From Trinickia caryophylli (GTDB lineage Bacteria > Pseudomonadota > Gammaproteobacteria > Burkholderiales > Burkholderiaceae), in assembly GCF_034424545.1 (NCBI RefSeq), contig NZ_CP139971.1, positions 682,001 to 746,000 on the forward strand: a stretch of DNA of 64,000 bases, read 5' to 3'. Position 1 is the stretch's first letter, and each line of letters begins with the position of its first letter. The notes below the pieces were generated by a model, which was given only the letters and a program-made list of their open reading frames with translations, was not told the DNA's origin and did no database searches. Position numbers and translations under genes: made by a program. Below, in pieces: positions 17,583-26,749 of this stretch.

Positions 17583-19058
17583 ATGAACACGCCCACACCC
17601 CACTTCACGCCAGCGCTCGCACGGCTTCTTTGCACCGTGAGCGTCGCGTTCGTCGTCACACAACTCGACGTCACGATCGTCAATATTGCGCTGCCAAGCA
17701 TCAGCGCGCAGTTGCGCGCGCCCGTTTCCAGTCTTCAATGGATCGTCGACGCCTATACGCTCGCATTCGCCGTGCTGATGCTTTCGGCCGGCGTACTGGG
17801 CGACCGCTTCGGCCCGCGGCGCGTATTCGCCGCCGGCATCGCACTATTCGCGTTGTCCTCGCTCGCTTGCGGGCTGGCGCCATCCGCTTTGACGCTCATC
17901 GCCGCTCGTGCCGTGCAGGGTGCAAGCGCCGCCGCCATGCTGCCGAATTCGCTCGCGCTGCTCAACCGCGCGTGCAGCCACGACCCGAGACTCAGAGCCC
18001 GCGCAGTCGGCCTGTGGACGGCTTCTGGCGCCGTGTCGATCGCAGCCGGACCGGTACTCGGCGGCTTGCTGATCGCCGCGTTCGGCTGGCGCAGCATTTT
18101 TCTCGTCAACCTGCCGATCTGCCTGGCCGGCCTGGTCGCGGCCTTCGCGTGGGTACCGCGCAGCCATGACGAGGCCGCGCACACGCCGGACCGATCGAAA
18201 CCCGGTATCGATGTGCCCGGTCAGTGCCTCGCCATCGTGGCGCTGACAGCGTTCACCGCGGCCGTCATCGAAATGCGGCCACTTGGCCTGGGGCACCCGT
18301 TCGTCGTCATGGGGTTCGCCTTCTCCGTGCTCGCTACCGTCGCTTTCGTCGGCGTCGAAGCGAAGAGCCGCGCTCCGATGCTGCCGCTCGCGCTGCTGCG
18401 CGATACGACGTTCAGCGCTGCGGTGCTCTTCGGCGTATGCGTGAACATGGCGTACTACGGAACCGTCTTCATCCTGAGCCTGTATTTGCAGCGCGTGCGC
18501 GGCGACACGCCGCTTCAGGCCGGGCTGGCGTTCCTGCCATTGACGGGCGGGTTTCTCGTTTCGAACGTGGTCAGTGGATGGGTGGTCGCCCGCAGCGGTC
18601 CGCGGCTGCCGATGACGGTCGGAGCAGCGATCGGCGCCGTAGGCTACGGCTTGCTGCACATGGCGGGCCACGATACGCCCTTGCTTGCGCTACTCGTGCC
18701 GTTTCTGCTGATTCCGGCGGGCATGGGGCTCGCGGTACCGGCCATGACGACAGCCGTCCTGGCCTCGGTCGAGCCGAGTCGCGCCGCCACGGCATCGGCA
18801 CTGCTCAACACGGCACGGCAGGCAGGTGGCGCCGTGGGCGTGGCCGCGTTCGGCGCGCTCGCCGGCAGTTCGGGAGCGGCCGGCGTGGTGACCGGCCTGC
18901 AGGCTTCGTCCGCCATCGCGGCGGGGCTGCTCGCCGCCGGCCTCGCACTGAGCCGCCTTGTTCACCCGGAATCGCACGCGGGCAAGCGCCCCGACCGTTC
19001 GCCGACACGGCAGACGGAGCAGGCAGGGCGGACGGCTCGCGCCGATTCCTCCGAGTAA
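17583..19058 (+). CDS. DHA2-family (EmrB/QacA-type) MFS drug exporter
   Basis: A 491-residue major-facilitator protein with the 14-helix layout. TQLDVTIVNIALPSI is helix-1 motif D1 of the DHA2 drug:H+ antiporters, LGDRFGPRRVF is motif A, and SAAAMLPNSLALLNRA with AVGLWTASGAVSIAAGPVLG forms motif C. No EmrA-type membrane-fusion partner or TetR regulator is adjacent, so it likely works alone across the inner membrane. The ATG has no clear ribosome site and follows a TAGTAT element by about 10 nt, so a short or absent leader is possible. The substrate is unknown. Confidence 0.9.
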   Translation: MNTPTPHFTPALARLLCTVSVAFVVTQLDVTIVNIALPSISAQLRAPVSSLQWIVDAYTLAFAVLMLSAGVLGDRFGPRRVFAAGIALFALSSLACGLAPSALTLIAARAVQGASAAAMLPNSLALLNRACSHDPRLRARAVGLWTASGAVSIAAGPVLGGLLIAAFGWRSIFLVNLPICLAGLVAAFAWVPRSHDEAAHTPDRSKPGIDVPGQCLAIVALTAFTAAVIEMRPLGLGHPFVVMGFAFSVLATVAFVGVEAKSRAPMLPLALLRDTTFSAAVLFGVCVNMAYYGTVFILSLYLQRVRGDTPLQAGLAFLPLTGGFLVSNVVSGWVVARSGPRLPMTVGAAIGAVGYGLLHMAGHDTPLLALLVPFLLIPAGMGLAVPAMTTAVLASVEPSRAATASALLNTARQAGGAVGVAAFGALAGSSGAAGVVTGLQASSAIAAGLLAAGLALSRLVHPESHAGKRPDRSPTRQTEQAGRTARADSSE

Positions 19059-19077
19059 CGGAAGACGGCACACCGCC

Positions 19078-19350
19078 TCACAGTTTCGCGGTCTGGACGG
19101 TACCCGTGTCGAGCGCGCGCTCGATCAACCCCTCTTCGCGCGCCTTGCGGATCGCGTCCGCGATGAGCTGCGCCGGAGGCGCCATTTCGGCCTTCAGCGC
19201 GCCGAGCAGCCCTCCGGTGTCGAATACAACCAGCGTTTCCGCGGAATCGTCGCGACTGATGATGACGCGGTGCACCGATTCCCCTTCGCCCAGACTTGCG
19301 CAAAACTGCATCGCCTGGCCGCCAATCGTTTGTTGAAAACTCTCTATCAT
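19078..19350 (-). CDS. Small conserved-looking cytoplasmic protein, function unknown
   Basis: A 90-residue protein beginning MIESFQQTIGGQAMQFCASL. A GGAGGG ribosome site sits 9 nt before this ATG, which favours it over an in-frame Met 6 codons upstream. The sequence is soluble, with an acidic centre and no membrane helix, signal peptide or recognised motif. It is convergent with the exporter (19-bp gap) and shares strand with the DoxX gene 83 bp upstream. I do not recognise a family. Confidence 0.65.
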   Translation of the reverse strand: MIESFQQTIGGQAMQFCASLGEGESVHRVIISRDDSAETLVVFDTGGLLGALKAEMAPPAQLIADAIRKAREEGLIERALDTGTVQTAKL

Positions 19351-19433
19351 TGCAACGCCCTCCGGCACGGCGCCTGAGCGCCGACCCGGAACGATGCAGC
19401 AAGAAACGTGCGCGTGCGGCGTGCCGCGCGATG

Positions 19434-19862
19434 TCAGAGCAAATGCCGCTTCGGCGTGCGCGCGGCATCGACGCTCATGCCGCCCGCACCTGTGACGAAC
19501 AACAGCAGGAAGCCGCCGGCAATACCCACGTTCTTCCAGAAGTGAATGACCATGTCATGCTGGATCGTCGGATCCGTCACGTTCCAGAAGTCATGGCCGA
19601 GCACCGCTGTGGCGATCGTATAGGCCGCCATCACCAGTGCGAGCGGACGGGTAAGGAAGCCGACTACGAGCAAGACGCCCCCGAGCACTTCTATCGCCGT
19701 TGCAATCGGCGCGCCGATCTGGACGAATGGCACACCCTTCGCCTGCAGGTAGCTGACGAAGCCCGAATAACCGAGCAGCTTCATCACGCCACTCCACAAA
19801 AACAGCACCGCCAGCGCAAAACGAGCGATGAGAATGACGCCGGAATCGACGGGACGCGTCAT
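19434..19862 (-). CDS. DoxX-family small membrane protein
   Basis: 142 residues with four membrane helices: ILIARFALAVLFLWSGVMKL, IATAIEVLGGVLLVVGFL, LALVMAAYTIATAVLGH and NVGIAGGFLLLFVTGAGG. FLWSGVMKLLGYSGF and HFWKNVGIAGG are typical of DoxX/SURF4-like proteins, which are linked to thiosulfate or redox functions in some organisms but mostly uncharacterised. The start is set by GGAGG 9-10 nt upstream of 19862; the in-frame extension to 19925 is rejected. Confidence 0.85.
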   Translation of the reverse strand: MTRPVDSGVILIARFALAVLFLWSGVMKLLGYSGFVSYLQAKGVPFVQIGAPIATAIEVLGGVLLVVGFLTRPLALVMAAYTIATAVLGHDFWNVTDPTIQHDMVIHFWKNVGIAGGFLLLFVTGAGGMSVDAARTPKRHLL

Positions 19863-20054
19863 GAATACCTTCCTCCTTGTTTCGATCGAAATAAAATCGA
19901 TACGATCGCCGGCCGGCGCGCGCATCGATGGTCAGCATATGCGTTGACCCCTTGTTTTCCAAGGCTCAACGATACTTCGACCGGGAAACGGGGAAGAAGT
20001 GCAAACGCGTGCAGGATGTGCAAGGTCGCTTGCGCGACCTTGCATCCCATGCGT

Positions 20055-21500
20055 TCAGGCGGCTTGCTGAGGCCTGGGGGCTCCGCCGCCCGACGGGTCG
20101 GCCGCTACGCCGTCGACAACGCCGAGGTGGCGGATGACGGGGGCCTCCGGCCGCAGGCCAACGGAGTTGAGCAAGCGATAGAGCGTCGCGCGCGACACGC
20201 CAAGCTCGGCAGCGGCGCTCGACAGACTATAGGCGTGCCGCGCCAATGCATCGCGCACCGCGGCGCGTTCCGCCTCGCAGCGCACCTCGGCGAGCGTGCG
20301 TCCGCGCTGGTGCCCCGCATCGGGCAGCCCCAGATCCGCCGCCGTAATGAACCGGCCTTCGGCCATGACCACGGCACGCCTCACGCAGTTGATCAGTTCG
20401 CGCACGTTGCCGGGCCAGGGGTAATTGAACATCGCCGCAATGGCGTCGCTCGAGAAGCCGCGAATCTTCCGGGCGCCGTCGTTTTTGTGCAGCTCGAGCG
20501 CATGGTAGGCCAGCAGCTTGATATCGTGCCCACGCTGGCGCAGCGGCGGCTCGTCGAAACGCAACACGCAAAGCCGGTGAAACAGGTCCGCGCGGAAACG
20601 CCCCGCGTCGATCGCCTGCATCAGGTCGACGTGCGTTGCGGAGACGATCCGCGCATCGATCTTGATCGACGCCGTGCCCCCGAGCCGCTCGATCGTGGCT
20701 TCTTGCAGAAAGCGCAGCAGTACGGCCTGGCATTCGTGCGGCATATCGCCGATTTCGTCGAGAAAGAGCGTGCCGCCGGAGGCGGCTTCGATCCGTCCGA
20801 TCTTTCGCTGCAAGGCGCCGGTAAACGCACCCCGCTCGTGACCGAACAGTTCCGATTGCAGCAGGGACGGCGGAATTGCCGCGCAATTGATCGCGACGAA
20901 TGGCTGACCGGCTCGCGCCGAACGCTCGTGAATGGCCCGCGCCGTCAACTCCTTACCGGTGCCGGATTCGCCCGCGATGAACACGGGCGCGCCCGTGCGC
21001 GCGCATTTCTCGACGCCACGGTAAAGCTGTTGCATCGGCTCGCTCGTACCGATCATCATGCAGCAGCCTTGCACGGGTGGGGGCGGCGCCGCCTTTTCGC
21101 GCAATTCGGACAGCCCATACGCGTGGCCCAGTACCACGGCCAACCGCTCTTCCGCGCACGGCATCGTAACGTAATCGAAGCAATAATCGACGATGAAACG
21201 CTGCACGGCGGGTTTGTCGGCCTGCCCGCGCTGAACGAGCGCAACCCAGGTCGCCTCCGTGTGCGAAACGCTTGCTTCCAGTTCGGCCAATTGCTGCTCG
21301 GTGCATTCCTGCGGCAACGCCACGACGCCCACACGAATGGCGCCCCGTTCGAGCAGGCGTTCGACCTGCTGAGCGGTCTTCGCGTGCACGACCTGCCACT
21401 TGGCCGCAACGAGGCCATCGACGTATGAAGAATCCGGCTTGAGCGAAACAAAAAGAACGGTGCGCTCCGCCTGCAGCGGGTTCGAAGCGTGATGGGTCAT
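20055..21500 (-). CDS. VpsR-like sigma-54-dependent activator with non-canonical receiver
   Basis: 481 residues. The N-terminal roughly 130 residues resemble the VpsR receiver-like domain (VLFVSLKPDSSYVDGL) and lack an obvious phospho-acceptor pattern. The AAA+ domain has Walker A GESGTGKE, the sigma-54 contact loop GAFTGA, Walker B LFLDEIGD and the Arg-finger region. The C-terminal FIS helix-turn-helix is AAAELGVSRATLYRLL. VpsR-type regulators in Vibrio and Burkholderia bind c-di-GMP and activate exopolysaccharide genes, so it may govern the nfr-type or glycosyltransferase loci on either side. That target is inference. A long 848-bp spacer lies upstream. Confidence 0.87.
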   Translation of the reverse strand: MTHHASNPLQAERTVLFVSLKPDSSYVDGLVAAKWQVVHAKTAQQVERLLERGAIRVGVVALPQECTEQQLAELEASVSHTEATWVALVQRGQADKPAVQRFIVDYCFDYVTMPCAEERLAVVLGHAYGLSELREKAAPPPPVQGCCMMIGTSEPMQQLYRGVEKCARTGAPVFIAGESGTGKELTARAIHERSARAGQPFVAINCAAIPPSLLQSELFGHERGAFTGALQRKIGRIEAASGGTLFLDEIGDMPHECQAVLLRFLQEATIERLGGTASIKIDARIVSATHVDLMQAIDAGRFRADLFHRLCVLRFDEPPLRQRGHDIKLLAYHALELHKNDGARKIRGFSSDAIAAMFNYPWPGNVRELINCVRRAVVMAEGRFITAADLGLPDAGHQRGRTLAEVRCEAERAAVRDALARHAYSLSSAAAELGVSRATLYRLLNSVGLRPEAPVIRHLGVVDGVAADPSGGGAPRPQQAA

Positions 21501-22348
21501 GGTCCAGCCCCCCGTGTCGATACGCGTGTGCCTGTGTCGGCACCACGATAAGCGGTCCGCATCGACGCAAATTTGATTTCGATCAGTCCCGGGACGAGCC
21601 GCTTTTGCGCTATTCCAGCTTGACGGAAATCACATTATGGCGAGCCATCTGCCGTGACTCTGCCCATTTCGTCCCGCCATGATTGAACGGGACGTCCGAT
21701 TTACACAACCGACAGCAGCCAGCCCGGCCAACGCCGACCCGGCTAAACCCGCGGTTGTGCCTTCCCTAGCCTCGGAATGATTATTCTTCACGCGCTTTGG
21801 CGTCGCCACGAAGCGGTTTGCGCCCGCAGATGATACCGCGCGTTTCAAACATGCATGCACTGCAACATAGACGAGACGACACGGAATTACCATAAGAAAA
21901 AATACGACTCCGGTTAAATACTGAGTATCTGTTGCCCCGGAGCGACGAAGCACGCCGCGTCATACGCTTGTAATCGGAACTTTTTACGGCCTGCGGCCCA
22001 CAGTCTCCTGCCAAACCCGTGGGCACAACGCCCGCGCCGGCGCCGCGGAGTATATGACCTGGCAATTAAATGATTTCGGAATTCGCCCGTGGCCGCGCTC
22101 CCGGAGCTCGAAGACGATAACTGGGCGAACGGTCATGCTAATCCCGGCCGGCGCGACCGCCTGTAATTATTAAAACACTCGGCATTCGCGTCGGGAGCGA
22201 GCGGTTCAGCATCATCGATGCAAGTACGACATCGCGCGGGGCGAATAATGTTTCGGGCGGCGCTGCAATTAATTGCGCCATCAATTAAATTGCTGCACTG
22301 CCAAAGTTCTCGGAAAGAACCGTCCCATTGTCTGACGGGGCGGCGTTC
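21501..22348. other. Long AT-enriched spacer upstream of the sigma-54 activator
   Basis: 848 bp with no convincing gene on either strand. Local composition falls well below the surroundings, notably 21890-21965 and 22055-22300. Short AT-rich dyads recur: ATACT-G-AGTAT at 21918-21928, GCAATTAATTGC at 22265-22276 and CAATTAAATTG at 22282-22292. On the minus strand it lies between the end of the GtrB-like gene and the start of the activator, so it may contain the activator promoter, a terminator and H-NS-type sites. Confidence 0.5.
22265..22292. repeat. Two adjacent AT-rich palindromes
   Basis: GCAATTAATTGC (22265-22276) is a perfect 12-bp palindrome. CAATTAAATTG (22282-22292), 5 bp away, is a one-mismatch copy of the same core. 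They lie about 57 bp after the stop of the GtrB-like gene on its strand. They may be protein-binding sites; they are not GC-stem terminators. Confidence 0.45.
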
Positions 22349-23410
22349 CTATCGCCCTGCTGCTCGCAGGCGGGGAGCGACCGTGCGCCGCGCATGGTCC
22401 GCCCGCTGGCCGAGCTCGGCTCGCCCCCCGACACGCGTCAGCGGCAAGGTAGTGATTTTCTTTCTCGCCTGGTAGCGGCGGCGGACCAGATATACGGGGC
22501 GTTCCTTCGTCTCGTGATAAATCCGCCCGACATATTCGCCGACGATGCCCACACCGACGAGCTCGATGCCGCCGAGAAACAGCAACACCGAGAGCAGCGA
22601 GGCATAGCCGGGCACCGGGTTGCCAAACAGGAGCGTGCGGCCGATGATGAACGACCCATAGCCGAATGCGAGCACCGCGATCGCGAGCCCGATGTAAGTC
22701 CAGCTGCGCAGCGGCACTGTGCTGAAACTCGTAATGCCTTCCAGCGCGAAATTCCAGAGCCGCCAGCCGGAAAACTTGGATCTACCCGCGCTACGGGCCT
22801 CGCGCTCGTACTCGACGATGACCGTCTTGAAGCCCACCCAGGCGAAAAGCCCCTTCATGAAGCGCCGGCGCTCCGGCAGGCTGCGCAGCGCATTGACGAC
22901 GGCACGGTCCATCAGCCGGAAATCGCCCACGTTTTCCGGCAGCTTCACCTCGGACAGTGCGTTGTGCACGCGATAATAGAGCCGGGCCGTGACGCGCTTG
23001 GCGAACGTATCGCAAGCGCGGCTCGCACGCTTGGCAGCGACAACCTCGGCCCCGTCGAGCCAATGCCGAACCATCGTCGGGATCAGGATCGGCGGGTCCT
23101 GCAGGTCCGCATCGATCGGGATGACCGCATCGCCGAGGGCTTCGTCGAGCCCTGCCGTAAGCGCCGCTTCCTTGCCGAAGTTGCGCGTCAGATCGATTAC
23201 GCGCACGCGGGCGTCGCGTGCGGCGGCGCTCACGAGTTTGTCGAGCGTAGCGTCTGTGCTGCCGTCGTTGATGCAGACGATCTCGAACCGGATGGACGGC
23301 ACGGCTTCGAGCACGGGAACGATCGTGGCAAAGAACATCTCGATCGCCGGCTCTTCGTTGAAGCACGGTACGATCAGCGAGATCAACGGTTTAGTCGTGC
23401 GTGCGGACAT
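22349..23410 (-). CDS. GtrB/DPM1-like polyprenyl-phosphate glycosyltransferase
   Basis: 353 residues. An N-terminal GT2 domain (ISLIVPCFNEEPAIEMFF; catalytic PIDADLQDPP as the D-x-D region; DLTRNFGKEAALTAG) is followed by two membrane helices near 235-305 (WTYIGLAIAVLAFGYGSFII and YASLLSVLLFLGGIELVGVG). This layout is the GtrB/DPM1/ArnC type that loads a sugar onto undecaprenyl phosphate on the cytoplasmic face. The basic C-terminal tail beyond YQARKK is longer than usual. Two GT87-like membrane transferases lie upstream on the same strand, which fits a lipid-linked sugar pathway ending in periplasmic transfer. No GtrA flippase is present. Confidence 0.88.
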   Translation of the reverse strand: MSARTTKPLISLIVPCFNEEPAIEMFFATIVPVLEAVPSIRFEIVCINDGSTDATLDKLVSAAARDARVRVIDLTRNFGKEAALTAGLDEALGDAVIPIDADLQDPPILIPTMVRHWLDGAEVVAAKRASRACDTFAKRVTARLYYRVHNALSEVKLPENVGDFRLMDRAVVNALRSLPERRRFMKGLFAWVGFKTVIVEYEREARSAGRSKFSGWRLWNFALEGITSFSTVPLRSWTYIGLAIAVLAFGYGSFIIGRTLLFGNPVPGYASLLSVLLFLGGIELVGVGIVGEYVGRIYHETKERPVYLVRRRYQARKKITTLPLTRVGGRAELGQRADHARRTVAPRLRAAGR

Positions 23411-23490
23411 GATGCCCCCGAAAAACTTTTATTGAGTACGCGGCCGGCGAGCGGGCACACGTTACGGGGCGCTCGCTCGCCGCCCTGCGA

Positions 23491-24762
23491 TTACCGTTGC
23501 CCGAGCAGATCACCCCAGCGCCTGAACTCGCACCGATCGAGCGCGATCCGCCGGACGAGCCATGCGAGCGTCGCGGCCGAAACCAGCGGCATGAACTGGA
23601 CATGAATACGCGTGACGACGAGGATGCCTGCAAACGGCAACAGCCAAAGCAGAACCAGCCACTCGCGCTCGCCGGCACGCCAGCCTTGCTCGAGGCCATG
23701 CCGACACATCCAGGCGATCAGCACGCCGTACCAGGCAAGGTCGTAGTCGTAGAGATACGGGCTCACCATGAGGCTCGCGCAAACGAGCGTCGCCGCGCGC
23801 AACGCGTGCGAGGCATGCCGCAGCCACGCGTAACAGACCGCCGCGGCGGCCGCCAGCGCGCTCGCCGCCTGCACGGCATAGGCGAGCGTCGTGGGCCCAT
23901 GAGCCAGCTTCACCATCGAAAACATCGACGGAATCCGCGCGAGCGCCGCCTGCCCCGTCTCCACGAAGCCAGCGGCCATATTCATGTTCGCGAGAAACGC
24001 TTCGAGCGTGCCGAAACCGAATGCGAGTACCGAGGCCGCCAGCATCGACAGCGAGATCGCCGAGAACGAAGCCAGCGTGCGCCATGAGCGCGAGCAAAGC
24101 AGCGCGAGCGGAACCAGCACGGCCAACTGCGGCTTCATCGAAAGCAAGCCGAGGCAGAGCCCGGCCAGCACCGGCCGGCGCGGCAGCAGCGAAAGGCCGA
24201 AAGCGATCAGTGATGCTGTCAGCAGTCCGTTTTGCCCCGCCGCGATGGCAAGCGCGGCGCCCGGGAATGCCGCCGCGACGAAAACGGCTTCCCTGACAGG
24301 AACAATGCGGTGCATCGCCTTCATGAAAAGCAGATAGGTGGCGCAAAGAAACGCAGCGGCCGCGATCTTCCACGGCACGAGTGCAAACGGTAGAACGAAA
24401 AGCAGAAAGGTCGGCGGGTAAAGCCATGGGAGGATGCCGACCGAATGCTGGATCGTCGCACTCTCGAGCTTTTCGAGGATGGCGAGGTTGTAGGCGTCGA
24501 CGGCCTGACCGTGCAGCGCGAGATGCGACGCGCTCCAGAACGGCAGAAAGTCGAGCGCCAGCGGACTCATGTATCCATGAGGATTCCAGATCGCCTTGTA
24601 GAAATAGATCGCGAGCCACAGGACGTAGCATACGAGCGCGCCGATCGAATAGAAGCGCAGCCGTTCGCCGGTCGCCCAATGCGGCCGCCGCCTCAGCGCA
24701 CGCAGCCTCGCTGCGAGCAGCGCCATGGCCGCGCCCGGCTCGCCGAGCCTCTGGGCTTTCAT
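23491..24762 (-). CDS. GT87-like (DUF2029) membrane glycosyltransferase
   Basis: 423 residues with roughly ten hydrophobic helices. DFLPFWSASHLALHGQAVDAYN near residue 70 and WLYPPTFLLFVLPFALVPW near 113 are characteristic of GT-C fold GT87/DUF2029 polyprenol-P-mannose-dependent transferases; AAGQNGLLTASLIAFGLSLL and LSMKPQLAVLVPLALL are also family-like. It would act on the periplasmic side using a lipid-linked sugar. Its start overlaps the stop of the upstream paralogue by 4 nt, so the pair is co-translated. The acceptor is unknown. Confidence 0.85.
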   Translation of the reverse strand: MKAQRLGEPGAAMALLAARLRALRRRPHWATGERLRFYSIGALVCYVLWLAIYFYKAIWNPHGYMSPLALDFLPFWSASHLALHGQAVDAYNLAILEKLESATIQHSVGILPWLYPPTFLLFVLPFALVPWKIAAAAFLCATYLLFMKAMHRIVPVREAVFVAAAFPGAALAIAAGQNGLLTASLIAFGLSLLPRRPVLAGLCLGLLSMKPQLAVLVPLALLCSRSWRTLASFSAISLSMLAASVLAFGFGTLEAFLANMNMAAGFVETGQAALARIPSMFSMVKLAHGPTTLAYAVQAASALAAAAAVCYAWLRHASHALRAATLVCASLMVSPYLYDYDLAWYGVLIAWMCRHGLEQGWRAGEREWLVLLWLLPFAGILVVTRIHVQFMPLVSAATLAWLVRRIALDRCEFRRWGDLLGQR

Positions 24763-26003
24763 GGCCGCGCTCCGTCAGCCGCGAAGCGCGTTCTCCGCAG
24801 GACGACCAGCATCATGGCCAGCAGCACGAGCGGGCCGATCTGCGGCGCCAGCATGACCCGGTTCAGATGTTCGTAGATCGGCAGTAGCCACGCTGCGGCC
24901 AGCACCGCCTGCTCTCCCCGCAGCCAGCCGTCCTCGAACGCGAGAGCGGTAAGGCATGCGAGCGCAATGCCCATCCATACCAGCTCGTAATGCCACGCGT
25001 AGGGCGTGGCAAGCAGCGCGGCCACGGCGAGGATCGCGCCGCGCAGCCGCAGATCGTCGGACCGGCGCCAGACTCGGCACGCCGCGCAGATCGCGACCGT
25101 GGCGACGAACGCATGCGCCAGATACGCTGCGACCACCGGCATCCCCGCGAGGCGAAATGCCGCGAAAGCCGTGGGCGACGAGAGCCAGAAGTGCTGCCCG
25201 TGCTCGACGAGTGCACTGCGCAGCACATCCGCATTCGCAAGGAAGCGAGGAACGGACGCAGGACCTGCTATCGCAACGCCCACAGCCGACACCGCGAGGG
25301 CGCCGGCAGCCGCGGCGGCCAGTGTCTTGTAAGCGCGAGCCGCAACGAGCACGAACGGAAACACGATTGCCAGTTGCGGCTTGATCGCCAGCACCCCAAT
25401 CAACAAGCCGGCACGAACCGGCTTGTTGTCGAGCAGGCCAAGCGCGAATCCGGCAATTGCTGCCGTCAGGAGCGAATTCTGTCCGACCAGCGCCGTAATG
25501 AACACGCACGGCGCAGCTGCAATGACGACCGCGCCGAGTCGCGGCGTGTCCATCGAAGCGGAAAGATTCGATACGCGCAACGTCGCCAATACGTAAAGCG
25601 CGACACTTACGCCGGTAAACACCAGATACGCCACGCCGTACGACAGCCAGGCCAATGGTGCAATGACGAGCAGCGATGCGGGCGGATAAAGCCACGGTAA
25701 AGGATGGGCATCGGCGAACGCGCCGAATACTGTGGCGTCCGCATGTGCCAAGGCAAGATGATCGTAGACCTGCAGCGGCGAGCCGTGCTGCAGCAGATAC
25801 GACGCAATCCAGAATATCTGGAAGTCGGCGCCCGGTCGCCCAGCATCCGCCAGCGTGAACCCGTGCGACGTCCAGGCCCACGCTACGAGAAACGCGAGGT
25901 ATGAAACGACAATCGTCACACTCGCCGCCACCAGCCGCCGCGGCGTTACGAAATCCCACGGGCAGCTCATGGCGCTGCCCGCCCCCCGATTCAAGAGATA
26001 CAT
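24759..26003 (-). CDS. GT87-like (DUF2029) membrane glycosyltransferase, paralogue
   Basis: 414 residues, clearly paralogous to the next gene: DFQIFWIASYLLQHGSPLQVYD, LPWLYPPASLLVIAPLAWLS, GQNSLLTAAIAGFALGLL and LAIKPQLAIVFPFVLVAARA align with the same blocks. It has about ten membrane helices and the GT-C fold. It is the first gene of a three-gene minus-strand set with the GtrB-like enzyme last. A 1.1-kb non-coding stretch lies upstream. Met at 26003 has a weak GGGG ribosome site; Met 25970 has none. Confidence 0.83.
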   Translation of the reverse strand: MYLLNRGAGSAMSCPWDFVTPRRLVAASVTIVVSYLAFLVAWAWTSHGFTLADAGRPGADFQIFWIASYLLQHGSPLQVYDHLALAHADATVFGAFADAHPLPWLYPPASLLVIAPLAWLSYGVAYLVFTGVSVALYVLATLRVSNLSASMDTPRLGAVVIAAAPCVFITALVGQNSLLTAAIAGFALGLLDNKPVRAGLLIGVLAIKPQLAIVFPFVLVAARAYKTLAAAAAGALAVSAVGVAIAGPASVPRFLANADVLRSALVEHGQHFWLSSPTAFAAFRLAGMPVVAAYLAHAFVATVAICAACRVWRRSDDLRLRGAILAVAALLATPYAWHYELVWMGIALACLTALAFEDGWLRGEQAVLAAAWLLPIYEHLNRVMLAPQIGPLVLLAMMLVVLRRTRFAADGARP

Positions 26004-26616
26004 GTCGACACCCCATTTTCGCGGCCGATCGATTCCGGTCCTTCGGCCTTATCGTTAATCGTTGTATTCGTGCTCTGCGCCAATGCGTTGCATACGACGT
26101 CACATTGCACAAGCCCATTGTTGAAATAAACCGGCGCAGGATTCAAGTCGGTTTTCTCCCCCCGGCGGCGGATAAATGCGCGCGGACGTGCGGCGTCGAA
26201 CACATCGTTATTTGCCGGCCAAGCCCCCTCCGAACGCGTGTATCAGGAATGAAACGCAAGCCTTCACGCACGGAGTGTCGAGCGCGGATTTTCGGCTGAA
26301 ATGTGCGACACCGCCGACGGATGGCCAAGTCGCCCAACCTCAAGTGGAAACGGCGCGCACGGTGAGGTGGATCGGTTCCACCGAGACCGCGCGGCGAATG
26401 CCTGCCGTCTCAATCCTGCGACAGATTCGGCGAAAACCGCCACGCCGCGAGCGGGGCAGCCGAAGAGGTCCCTTATGCGGCAAGGCTTCCCGCACCATTG
26501 GCATATCGCTTGCGAAATGGTCCGCACGGAAAGTCGACGCAGCAACAGGCGGCCAGCCATACCGATCGCTGGACGAGGGCCGGCAGAGATGGCATCCGCT
26601 GTTGCTCATGGGGGGG

Positions 26617-26666
26617 CCTCCGGCGCGCTCCGCCGCCAGACAGTCAGGCGGCGGGGGCGTCGGAGG
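26617..26666. repeat. Long imperfect inverted repeat (about 20-bp arms)
   Basis: Left arm 26617-26637 starts CCTCCG and ends CCGCCGCC; right arm 26647-26666 starts GGCGGCGG and ends CGGAGG, with a 9-nt AGACAGTCA loop. The arms pair except for a short central mismatch. No T-run follows on either strand, so it is not a standard terminator. As RNA it would form a very stable stem. Confidence 0.55.
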
Positions 26667-26689
26667 ACGATAAGCGAAGCGACGACTTG

Positions 26690-26703
26690 CCGTGGCGCCA
26701 CGG
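26690..26703. repeat. 14-bp perfect palindrome
   Basis: CCGTGGCGCCACGG, 24 bp after the long inverted repeat. Its symmetry fits a dimeric protein site. Confidence 0.45.
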
Positions 26704-26733
26704 TGACATCCGCGGCGCCGGGACCACGCATGA

Positions 26734-26749
26734 TAAGCCGGGGGGCTTA
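26734..26749. repeat. Short hairpin TAAGCC-GGGG-GGCTTA
   Basis: Six-bp arms around a GGGG loop (26740-26743), the third dyad of the cluster upstream of the tad operon. Weak alone; notable because three symmetrical elements fall within about 135 bp. Confidence 0.35.

Noticed and set aside
19296-21428. Plus-strand open frame of about 710 codons
   Set aside because: Antisense to the DoxX and sigma-54 activator genes, both well supported.
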